Assembly: GCA_032095175.1 (NCBI GenBank)
Contig: DAMCZI010000068.1
Coordinates: 1-17,819, forward strand
Direction of reading: 5' to 3'
Length of the DNA stretch: 17,819 nucleotides
From: DAMCZI01 sp032095175
GTDB taxonomy: Bacteria > Bacillota > Clostridia > Clostridiales > Caloramatoraceae
The notes beneath the pieces were generated by a model. It saw nothing but the letters and a program-made list of their open reading frames with translations. It did no database searches and was not told where the DNA came from. The translations under genes and the position numbers were made by a program. Positions 7,393-13,825 of the stretch are shown here, piece after piece. Each line of letters begins with the position of its first letter. The stretch's first letter is position 1.

Positions 7393-8250
7393 AAAAATGA
7401 GCTTCATACTTTGCAAGATCTAGATGAAAAACTGAAAAGCATGCTATTTAAAATCAAACATAATCCTAATGACATAAATGTAGATATTAATACTATAAAA
7501 GCTGCAAAGAATACTATGTATGAGAAAGCATCTAAAACATTTTTATATAATCTCAAAAGACTGATTCAACTAGAATCTACTCAGAAAAACCTTGCTAAAA
7601 AAATAGGTATTTCAGAAGACTTGCTTTCAAAATATAAGTCTGGAGAAGCATTCCCATCCATAGAAACATTGATGTACATTTGTAATGTTTATAATATAAG
7701 TATAGATAAACTTCTTAGCACTCCTTTAACCCCTTTAGATATAGAAAAAATTGAAAATAATGAAGATACTTTGGGCAATACTTTCGAAGAAAACTACTAT
7801 ACCTATTTTCTAGTAACAAATATGATTAAAGAAGGCGCTGTACATGAAGGCATCATTAAGCTTTCTAATAACAATGCCGTATTTAAAATACTTTCAGGTG
7901 AAACAGTAATTAAATATTTTACCGGCGATTACTCTATCTCAGGTAAACTTGTCTTCTTTAATCTGCATAGTATAAATGACGGCAATGCCTATATAACCAT
8001 GTTTAAACCCAATGTTAACAAGAATAAATATGTCGGTGGATTAGCAATGCTGATGTTATCATCAGATGCAAACAGTAAACCTTGCTCACAGAAAATTCTA
8101 TTTAGCAAAACAAGGATAAATAGAGAAGTTCATTATAAAAATTTAAAGGAGCTTCTAAGCTTCTCAATTGAAGACAAGTGCTTTGGCAATGTCAAAATAT
8201 CTCAAATAGAAGATGAAGCGGCTTATCACTTTATAGAAAAGCTATCATAA
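7390..8250 (+). CDS. XRE-family helix-turn-helix regulator with unknown C-terminal domain
   Basis: A 286-residue protein starting at TTG. About 50 N-terminal residues look helical. Residues about 53-110 are an XRE/Cro helix-turn-helix (QKNLAKKIGISEDLLSKYKSG...PSIETLMYICNVYNISIDKLL). From about 130 to the end is a mixed alpha/beta domain (YYTYFLVTNMIKEGAVHEGI..., KILFSKTRINREVHYKNLKE) that I do not recognise and that may sense a ligand. There are no membrane segments. Most XRE proteins of this layout are DNA-binding repressors or activators. Targets are unknown. The palindromes of repeat A immediately upstream could be autoregulatory operators, but that is speculation. A hairpin after the stop (8327-8364) is the likely terminator. 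Confidence 0.78.
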   Translation: MKNELHTLQDLDEKLKSMLFKIKHNPNDINVDINTIKAAKNTMYEKASKTFLYNLKRLIQLESTQKNLAKKIGISEDLLSKYKSGEAFPSIETLMYICNVYNISIDKLLSTPLTPLDIEKIENNEDTLGNTFEENYYTYFLVTNMIKEGAVHEGIIKLSNNNAVFKILSGETVIKYFTGDYSISGKLVFFNLHSINDGNAYITMFKPNVNKNKYVGGLAMLMLSSDANSKPCSQKILFSKTRINREVHYKNLKELLSFSIEDKCFGNVKISQIEDEAAYHFIEKLS

Positions 8251-8326
8251 TGATTTTGAAGAGATACTGATTTTAGGATCATAGCTGAAATCTAAATTTA
8301 AATGTAATTTGTACAGCGTTAAACAC

Positions 8327-8364
8327 AAAGAACTATAGATGGACAAAACCACCTATAGTTCTTT
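8327..8364 (+). terminator. hairpin after the XRE gene
   Basis: Arms AAAGAACTATAG (8327-8338) and CTATAGTTCTTT (8353-8364) pair perfectly. Three further inner pairs form around the loop ACAAAA. The T-run is short, so termination strength is uncertain. Confidence 0.6.
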
Positions 8365-8367
8365 ATC

Positions 8368-8483
8368 TATATATAAGTCGTAAAATTCTTTACATTTTGT
8401 TTTTTTAAACAGCCCTACTACATTGGTACGACTTTAGGATGTTTAAAAAGACAGAATGTAATAGAATTTTTGACTTATATATA
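8368..8483. repeat. long hairpin repeat D1
   Basis: A 116-bp imperfect palindrome with outer arms TATATATAAGTC (8368-8379) and GACTTATATATA (8472-8483). Inner arms continue through the TTACATTTTG and AAACA/TGTTT segments. Its apical region at 8418-8436 reads CTACATTGGTACGACTTTA. It overlaps the TATATATA that begins D2. It lies in the gap between the convergent XRE and kinase-like genes. Confidence 0.85.
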
Positions 8484-8597
8484 TAGGCTGCATTAAAATT
8501 CTTACATTTTATCTTTATAAACAGCCCCGCTAGATTGGTTCGACCTTAGGATGTTTGTAAAGATAAAATGTAATAGAATTTTTGCAACGTATATATA
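8478..8597. repeat. long hairpin repeat D2, tandem to D1
   Basis: A 120-bp imperfect palindrome bounded by TATATATA at 8478-8485 and 8590-8597, with arms TTACATTTTATCTTTA and TAAAGATAAAATGTAA. Its 44-base centre (8519-8562) matches D1 (8407-8450) at 37 positions by my count. The apical core CTAGATTGGTTCGACCTTA is at 8530-8548. It ends one base before the stop codon of the kinase-like gene. D1 and D2 fill most of the gap 8251-8598, which has no other gene. Confidence 0.85.
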
Positions 8598-8598
8598 T

Positions 8599-9186
8599 TT
8601 ATTTGATTCCGCTCTCCAGATATTGCCTTATTTTAAGACTCCAAGGCTCATATACTTCATTATATTCATCCATAACAACTGCTAGAAACTCATCTAGTAC
8701 ATCTAATTTATATAGCCCCTTCATTAGATGTCTAGGATATGTGACATCCTTAGAATAATTGTTTTTGGGATCAATTACTTTTATTAAGGAATCATTGCCA
8801 ACATATATATCCTTGCACCTGATATCCAGTTTTCTAAAACCAAGCCTTTCAAATTCCTTAATAAGTTTAATAATCTGAGCTGCTATTTCTCTTTTGAGGC
8901 CATACTTTTTAATATAGTTATGCAAAGGCTCTCCACCTACATACTCTCTTATAATATAGAATGGTCCATGATCATATACTTTGGGAAAGTACCTACTATT
9001 TTTAGTTCCCTTTAATATGTTATACTCTTTATCGCAAATTTTTTCATCCTTAAAAATTTTAAGTATTTGCTTAGTAGGAAGCAGAAACACTATTCCATTA
9101 TGTCCCTGACCTAAAAATTCTGAATTTCTTAAGAGGTTTTCAATTCTACTGTCTAAATCAATGTAATAGTTGCTTGCTTTATGCAT
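8599..9186 (-). CDS. minimal protein-kinase-fold protein
   Basis: 195 residues from ATG 9186; an ATG nine bases earlier (9195) is also possible, but the weak AAGAAG site fits 9186 better. It carries a compressed kinase fold: glycine loop LGQGHNGIVF, ATP lysine K43 in ILKIFK, helix-C glutamate E54 in KEYNIL, hinge IIREYV, catalytic-loop D121 in LDIRCKDIYV, and metal-binding D139 in VIDPKN. The asparagine expected five residues after the catalytic aspartate is D126, and the metal-binding motif is DPK rather than DFG. At under 200 residues it lacks most of the C-lobe, like the Bud32/RIO-like and YrzF-like bacterial kinases. The substrate is unknown. Upstream on the minus strand is a TATAAT at 9213-9218 with a poor -35. 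It follows the WYL regulator gene by about 87 bases. Confidence 0.75.
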   Translation of the reverse strand: MHKASNYYIDLDSRIENLLRNSEFLGQGHNGIVFLLPTKQILKIFKDEKICDKEYNILKGTKNSRYFPKVYDHGPFYIIREYVGGEPLHNYIKKYGLKREIAAQIIKLIKEFERLGFRKLDIRCKDIYVGNDSLIKVIDPKNNYSKDVTYPRHLMKGLYKLDVLDEFLAVVMDEYNEVYEPWSLKIRQYLESGIK

Positions 9187-9273
9187 AAAATTCATCTTCT
9201 TTTTATTGTGTTATTATATAGTATGATTTTAATCAGAAAAGTATCTTAAAAAATAGTGAAAATATCATGTCTC

Positions 9274-10230
9274 TTATTGATACTTACTAATCATATTAAC
9301 AAGTTCACTTTTTACATATCCTCGCAGTTCCTGAGGCCCAATTATCTCTGCTTGTCCAGCTATATCCATGGATTTGATTTTCGCCTGTTCAAAGTTTCCC
9401 ATTTCTACTGTGGCATACAAATATCCTTCACTTTCTCTTGATTGCCTTACTGCAAAGCTTTTAAGTATATGGGATTTAGTTATTGGAAGCTTAATGTTTA
9501 CCTCATAATTCTCCTTATCAATTACAGATGTCTTAAAGCAATCAACACTTTTTTGCCAGTATTGTTCAAGTGAAAACTCTTCAGGATAGCTAAAGTTTTC
9601 ATCCAGCAGCTTAACATCAATTAATCGGCTGCATTTAAAGGTTTTAACAGCCCTGCTTTCTTTGCACAGGCCTACCATATACCATTCAGTATTTTTGCTA
9701 ACAAGCCCATAAGGAAGCACAATTCTTTCAGAAACCTCACCATTTGATTTTTCATATTTTATGTGAATTATCCTTGATTGAAACACAGCCTGCCTTAAGA
9801 TCTCATAGAACTCCAAAAAAGAATGCTCCTCCCACCAGGGAGAATCATCAAAGTAAAACCGATTCAAAGCTGTATTCACATCATCAGCATATTTTCCTGG
9901 AAGATTATTTCTAAGCTTTATAAGTATATTCTTAAGCTTATAATTTGTCTGTGTCTGATAATCCTGGGGAATCCCTACACCAGTTAAGTAAAGATTAACA
10001 ATATCATCACTATTTAAATTGTTCATATTGATTTTATATCCATCCATAAAGGAAATACCACCATTAGGGCCAGTTGTTGAATATATAGGTATGCCTGCCT
10101 CACAAAGAATATCTATGTCCCTGTAGATAGTCCTAACCGAGGTTTCAAGGGCCTCTGCCAACTCCTTGGCCTTAATCTTCCCCTGTGATTCCAGCAGTAA
10201 TAAAATAGCTATTAATCTTGCCGTTCTCAC
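9274..10230 (-). CDS. HTH and WYL domain transcriptional regulator (YafY/DeoR-type)
   Basis: 318 residues. An N-terminal winged helix (residues 1-60, RTARLIAILLLLESQGKIKA, then LETSVRTIYRDIDILCEAGI) precedes a WYL domain around residues 145-210. The eponymous motif is seen as EWYMVGLC, and the WCX-type tail follows. WYL proteins bind nucleic acids or nucleotide-like ligands and often control stress, defence or catabolic genes. The open frame begins at TTG 10245, but GGAGGT at 10238-10243 is seven bases from GTG 10230, which is chosen. A strong promoter lies at 10258-10286 with an inverted repeat over its -35 box, which suggests autoregulation. It is transcribed away from the S51 peptidase gene and ends 87 bases before the kinase-like gene. 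Confidence 0.88.
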   Translation of the reverse strand: MRTARLIAILLLLESQGKIKAKELAEALETSVRTIYRDIDILCEAGIPIYSTTGPNGGISFMDGYKINMNNLNSDDIVNLYLTGVGIPQDYQTQTNYKLKNILIKLRNNLPGKYADDVNTALNRFYFDDSPWWEEHSFLEFYEILRQAVFQSRIIHIKYEKSNGEVSERIVLPYGLVSKNTEWYMVGLCKESRAVKTFKCSRLIDVKLLDENFSYPEEFSLEQYWQKSVDCFKTSVIDKENYEVNIKLPITKSHILKSFAVRQSRESEGYLYATVEMGNFEQAKIKSMDIAGQAEIIGPQELRGYVKSELVNMISKYQ

Positions 10231-10257
10231 AATCACCACCTCCAAAATTATACATTC

Positions 10258-10286
10258 ATTTTATATTTATGACATAATGCTGTCAA
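10258..10286 (-). promoter_or_regulatory. promoter of the WYL regulator with overlapping inverted repeat
   Basis: On the minus strand a perfect -35 TTGACA (10281-10286) is 17 bases from -10 TAAAAT (10258-10263). The inverted repeat TGACA-TAATGC-TGTCA (10270-10285) overlaps the -35 box and spacer. It is a candidate operator for the WYL protein itself. Confidence 0.7.
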
Positions 10287-10314
10287 CAATATAAAGGTAT
10301 GATATATTTATAAG

Positions 10315-10389
10315 TTATATAAATCGCAATAAAGATTTCGCATAAATGTTTAAGGTCAAGCAATGTAGAATCATTTATACGAAACATAT
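10315..10389 (-). repeat. hairpin intergenic repeat, copy B (deleted form, inverted)
   Basis: Read on the minus strand this matches copy C through hairpin 1 (TTTCGTATAAATGATTCTAC...CATTTATGCGAAATC). It then jumps directly to the right end of hairpin 2 (CTTTATTGCGATTTATATAA). The missing part lies between two AAATC words that are present in C. Hairpin 1 arms are at 10336-10348 and 10372-10384. It ends just before the ribosome site (10394) of the S51 peptidase gene. Confidence 0.8.
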
Positions 10390-10409
10390 AATTAAGGAGA
10401 TGGGTAAAA

Positions 10410-10985
10410 ATGAAAAAAATATTATTAACTTCAGCGGGCTTTGAAAATCCTAATGTTGGTCAAAAATTCATTGATCTTCTCGAAAAGCCTGCAGCCAATA
10501 CAAAGGTCATGTTCATTCCAACTGCTGCAAATTGTCCTGAAGCAATTTGTATGCTGGATAAATGCAAGGAGGAATTATATAGTGTTGGTATAAAACCAGA
10601 AAACCTGTTTGATTACAATTTAGATTATAATCTGGCTATTGAAGATGCACTTAAATTTGATGCTATTTATTTTGCAGGGGGTGATCCAACCTACTTGCTT
10701 TCAAGAATAAAGGAAATGAATTTTGATGTCACTATAAACAAATTGCTTGCAGCTGGCAGGGTATATGTCGGTGTAAGTGCAGGAAGTGTTGTTGCTGCCC
10801 CTGAGAACATATATTCAGAAGCTGAAGACATTTGCAATAAAGCTCTAAATCTTGTTAACTGCTATATGCATGTACACTGTGAAGAAGGCAATATTCAACC
10901 AAAGGATGAAAATTCCTTCGTTGTTTGGCTTACCGATAAGCAAGCAATTCTAGCTAATGGTAGTACACTACAAATTATTCAGTGA
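10410..10985 (+). CDS. peptidase S51 (dipeptidase E-like) family protein
   Basis: A 191-residue cytoplasmic protein of the class I glutamine-amidotransferase-like fold. It has the serine nucleophile S123 in the elbow GVSAGS, the upstream GGDPTYLL (90-97), and a histidine-bearing segment CYMHVHCEE (151-159) where the catalytic histidine of S51 enzymes is expected. Family members cleave Asp-X dipeptides or cyanophycin-type products. The length is slightly short compared with the usual 200-230, but the final strand (QAILANGSTLQII) is in place, so I do not think it is broken. ATG 10410 has AAGGAG ten bases upstream. Inverted repeat copies B and C flank the gene. No terminator is visible after it. 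Confidence 0.82.
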   Translation: MKKILLTSAGFENPNVGQKFIDLLEKPAANTKVMFIPTAANCPEAICMLDKCKEELYSVGIKPENLFDYNLDYNLAIEDALKFDAIYFAGGDPTYLLSRIKEMNFDVTINKLLAAGRVYVGVSAGSVVAAPENIYSEAEDICNKALNLVNCYMHVHCEEGNIQPKDENSFVVWLTDKQAILANGSTLQIIQ

Positions 10986-11070
10986 TGGAAATGTTATATT
11001 GTGGTATTGTAATGTAAGAAGCTTTTGATGGTATTTAAAATATAGGAAGGAGTTTGGAAATATAGTTGCT

Positions 11071-11190
11071 ATATGTTTCGCATAAATGATTCTACATTGC
11101 TCGACCCTAAACATTTTATGCGAAATCATATCCCTTGATTCATTAATCGCACAATACCCAATGTAAAATCTTTGGTGCGATTAATATAAA
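11071..11190 (+). repeat. two-hairpin intergenic repeat, copy C
   Basis: Hairpin 1 has arms TTTCGCATAAATG (11076-11088) and CATTTTATGCGAAA (11112-11125), one base bulged, with a 23-base loop containing CTACATTGCTCGACCCTA (11092-11109). Hairpin 2 has arms ATTAATCGCACAA (11142-11154) and TTGGTGCGATTAAT (11172-11185), with loop TACCCAATGTAAAATCT. It lies between the S51 peptidase and YjbR-like genes. The rest of the gap 10986-11233 shows nothing else. Confidence 0.85.
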
Positions 11191-11233
11191 TCAAATTTTC
11201 TGATTAGTAATTAAATTTTCCAATCATAGAGTT

Positions 11234-11602
11234 ATGATAAGGCCTGAAGAATTGATTCAATACTGCTGTAAAAAGAAAAAGGCATACATTGATTATCCAT
11301 TCGGTAAAGAACCTATTTGTATAAAAGTAAATAAAAAAATATTTGCTGAAATCTACCCACAAGATAACAATTACAAGATAACATTGAAATATGAACCGGT
11401 TTTAGCAGAATTCTTTCGCAGCCAGTATCCGAATGTTGTAGTAAGAGGCTATCATTGCCCTCCAGTTCAGCAACCCTATCGAAATACTGTTTGGGTTAAT
11501 AAAATAGATGATGGCGTGTTGTATAGCATGATTGACCACTCATATGATCAAGTAATAAAGAGCTTTTCTAAAAAGGCGCAGGATGAAATTTTAAATAGAT
11601 AA
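11234..11602 (+). CDS. MmcQ/YjbR family protein
   Basis: A 122-residue small soluble protein. The order of landmarks matches the YjbR/MmcQ double-wing family: an N-terminal EELIQYCCKKKKAYIDYPFG, a core strand pair ICIKVNKKIFAEI, the LKYEPVLAEFFRSQYPNVV helix with the family's R-x-x-YP pattern, GYHCPPVQQPYRNTVWV, and the closing MIDHSYDQVIKSFSKK. The family is annotated as DNA-binding-like, but no biochemical role is established. ATG 11234 has no strong Shine-Dalgarno (only TAGAG nearby), so it may be poorly or conditionally translated. The stop overlaps the first arm of a long terminator shared with the next gene. Confidence 0.82.
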   Translation: MIRPEELIQYCCKKKKAYIDYPFGKEPICIKVNKKIFAEIYPQDNNYKITLKYEPVLAEFFRSQYPNVVVRGYHCPPVQQPYRNTVWVNKIDDGVLYSMIDHSYDQVIKSFSKKAQDEILNR

Positions 11603-11650
11603 GAGATGGATATGCAGTTAACAGAATAGTTAATTGCATATCCATCTCTT
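11601..11650. terminator. bidirectional terminator, 22-bp stem
   Basis: Arms 11601-11622 (AAGAGATGGATATGCAG...) and 11629-11650 (...TGCATATCCATCTCTT) pair throughout, with one G-T pair, around loop AGAATA. It overlaps the YjbR-like stop and starts two bases beyond the end of the minus-strand GGDEF-EAL gene. Confidence 0.85.
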
Positions 11651-11651
11651 A

Positions 11652-13598
11652 TTATCGATCCTTGATATCCTTTAGCTCTATCCTTGGAGCTGGCTTGCTG
11701 AATAGAAATCCCTGTATTTTATCACAATTTAATCTTTTTAGTATGTCTAGTTGTTCTTCTGTTTCAACACCTTCAATTATAACCGACAAGTGCATTTCTT
11801 TAGCTATGGACAATATGGAAACTAAAATCGACTCCTTTTTACCGGATTCAGTTATTCCATCAATAAATGATTTGTCTATTTTTATAATATCAATTGGCAG
11901 GTTTAGAAGATAGTTAAGTGACGAATAGCCTGTCCCAAAGTCATCTAGGGCAATGCTTATACCTAGCCTTCTTAAACTCTCCAGTATTCTTGTATTTTCC
12001 TCAACCGATTTCATAAAAACACTTTCTGTGATTTCAAGTATCAAGTGCTCTGGGTTATATCCTATTTCATCTAGTAATCTTTTAACAAACTCTACAAAAC
12101 TCTCATCGCGAAGCTGAATATCAGATATATTTACAGAAACAACAAAGTCTTTACAGCCATTGTCATGTAATTCTTTAGCTTCAAAGCATGCCTGTCTTAG
12201 TACCATCTTACCTATATCTATTATAAGTCCAGTTTCTTCAGCTAATGGTATAAACTTATTTGGAGTAATTATTCCTCTTTGTGGATTAATCCATCTAACC
12301 AATGCTTCGGCACCTATAAATCTATCATTCACGATATCTCTTTGAAGTTGATAATACACAGCAAACTCTTTTTTCTCTACAGCTTCATATAATGCTCTTT
12401 TTAAATATATTCTCTCCTTTATCTCATCTTCCATAATGCTATTATAAAACTTGTATGCCTCTCCTGATTCCTTTGCTTTTTTCATAGCTATATCTGCATT
12501 TTTAAGTATCTCCTTACATTTAACATCATCATGTGGATATAATGAAATCCCTATATTGCCCTGCAAATGAAATTTATAATTATTTATGTTCATGGCTTCT
12601 TTAATACTATATAAAATTTCATCGGATATTCTTTTAATTTTACAAATATCATTATGCTTAACCATTACTGCGAATTGTTCTACTTCAAGCTGGGCTAATA
12701 ACTCCTCTGAGGATAGAACTTTTTTTATGTTCTCACCAATTGTTCTTAATATGTTATATAAGCTGTCAGCCCCCAAAGTATCACTTATTTCATTACATCC
12801 ATTGAGTCCAATTACTAGGACTGCAAGGTTCTCCATATTATTAGCCGACTCAAAAAGTTTGTTTTCAAAACATAACCGATTGGGAAGATTGGTAATTTGA
12901 TTAAAATATGAGAGCTTATATATTTGCTCCTGAATATTTTTTGAACTTTCCTCAGCCGTTTCTACCATTTTTTTATTAATCTCTAATTCTTTTTTCGTAA
13001 CTTCAAAATATGATATTAAAAAACCAATTCCTATCAATGTATATGTAACAGCTTCAATAAAATCCCATATATAATTATCACCTTTACTTCCGTTGCTAAG
13101 GGAATATATCAAATAAATTGTCCCTAGTGCTAAAGCAGATAATCCTATTATATATTTACCAATTTGTGATTTTCTGAAATTATAAAAAGACCACATTGCT
13201 CCTAATATCATTACTAGTCCGAATATGAATTCTAGCAACATATTTTTCCCCATAAAAGTTAATGCTATCAAACTAAGAAGGAATATACTTAGAAAAACTA
13301 AACTAACGATACGAATACTATGCTTTTTTATCTCTTTTTTCCCATATTCACATAATCCCCAAAAAATAAAAAATAGCCCTAAAAATTGTAGCCCCTTAAA
13401 CACAGATTCATAAAAATAAATCTTTGGATACAGTTTGGCGATAATATTAATAAGATTTATAGTTGAAAAGATGGAACAAGCTATAAATATCTTTTTAAAA
13501 TATTTTAATTTATACATTTTATATATATAGTAAAAAATAAACACTAATAATAGCGAACACATATATGAAAACATCAATTGATAAAATTCAATATCCAT
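11652..13598 (-). CDS. membrane GGDEF-EAL protein, predicted c-di-GMP phosphodiesterase
   Basis: A 648-residue protein. About seven hydrophobic segments (residues 7-198) form a membrane sensor of unrecognised type, followed by a short helical linker. The GGDEF domain covers about 230-385 and begins with the normal NLPNR (237-241). However, the active-site GG(D/E)EF is EVEQF (305-309) and no RxxD inhibitory site precedes it, so cyclase activity is not expected. The EAL domain (about 395-640) keeps EALVRW (431-436), N490, E522 in EITES, D552-D553 in DDFGTG, K574 and E609 in EGVET, so it should hydrolyse c-di-GMP. The degenerate GGDEF may bind GTP allosterically, as in similar dual proteins. ATG 13598 has AGAGGTG upstream, and a consensus-like promoter lies at 13677-13705. 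Confidence 0.93.
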   Translation of the reverse strand: MDIEFYQLMFSYMCSLLLVFIFYYIYKMYKLKYFKKIFIACSIFSTINLINIIAKLYPKIYFYESVFKGLQFLGLFFIFWGLCEYGKKEIKKHSIRIVSLVFLSIFLLSLIALTFMGKNMLLEFIFGLVMILGAMWSFYNFRKSQIGKYIIGLSALALGTIYLIYSLSNGSKGDNYIWDFIEAVTYTLIGIGFLISYFEVTKKELEINKKMVETAEESSKNIQEQIYKLSYFNQITNLPNRLCFENKLFESANNMENLAVLVIGLNGCNEISDTLGADSLYNILRTIGENIKKVLSSEELLAQLEVEQFAVMVKHNDICKIKRISDEILYSIKEAMNINNYKFHLQGNIGISLYPHDDVKCKEILKNADIAMKKAKESGEAYKFYNSIMEDEIKERIYLKRALYEAVEKKEFAVYYQLQRDIVNDRFIGAEALVRWINPQRGIITPNKFIPLAEETGLIIDIGKMVLRQACFEAKELHDNGCKDFVVSVNISDIQLRDESFVEFVKRLLDEIGYNPEHLILEITESVFMKSVEENTRILESLRRLGISIALDDFGTGYSSLNYLLNLPIDIIKIDKSFIDGITESGKKESILVSILSIAKEMHLSVIIEGVETEEQLDILKRLNCDKIQGFLFSKPAPRIELKDIKDR

Positions 13599-13676
13599 AA
13601 CATCACCTCTTCAATTAACATCCTATCAATATTCTATATTATTCTCTCAAGTGAAAAATATAAAATAGTTATGATT

Positions 13677-13705
13677 ATTATATATTTATGTCTATGAATT
13701 TTCAA
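13677..13705 (-). promoter_or_regulatory. promoter of the GGDEF-EAL gene
   Basis: On the minus strand -35 TTGAAA (13700-13705) and -10 TATAAT (13677-13682) are exactly 17 bases apart. The start codon is 79 bases below the -10 box. Confidence 0.7.
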
Positions 13706-13760
13706 CATTTTGTTATTATTAATGTTATTTTATGACTTTTTTTGATATATGTTAATAACA

Positions 13761-13794
13761 GCGGCCCTATGAATATAAAAACTCATAGGGCCGC
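13761..13794 (-). terminator. GC-rich hairpin after the feo operon
   Basis: Arms GCGGCCCTATGA (13761-13772) and TCATAGGGCCGC (13783-13794) form a perfect 12-bp stem, the most GC-rich spot in the region. It lies about 30 bases beyond the last feo gene. There is no clean T-run after the stem on the minus strand, so it could also be a stability element. Confidence 0.6.
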
Positions 13795-13825
13795 CATTAA
13801 AAATTACAATTAGATTTCATGCAGG

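Noticed and set aside
8530..8548. GGTTCGACC in D2 as a tRNA T-arm
   Set aside because: The flanks do not form a 5-bp T-stem or a cloverleaf, and the same core in D1, B and C has other bases at the key positions.
8368..8597. Tandem repeats as a small CRISPR array
   Set aside because: There are only two units. They are long palindromes of about 116-120 bp with variable arms, no constant short repeat with unique spacers, and no cas gene nearby.
11073..11138. Short open frame inside repeat C beginning MFRINDSTLLDPK
   Set aside because: It is only 21 codons, has no well-spaced ribosome site, and is made entirely of hairpin sequence. Copies A and B do not keep it.
10315..11190. Composite transposon formed by repeats B and C
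   Set aside because: There is no transposase and no target duplication around the pair, and B is internally deleted. A simple independent insertion of two repeats explains the data.
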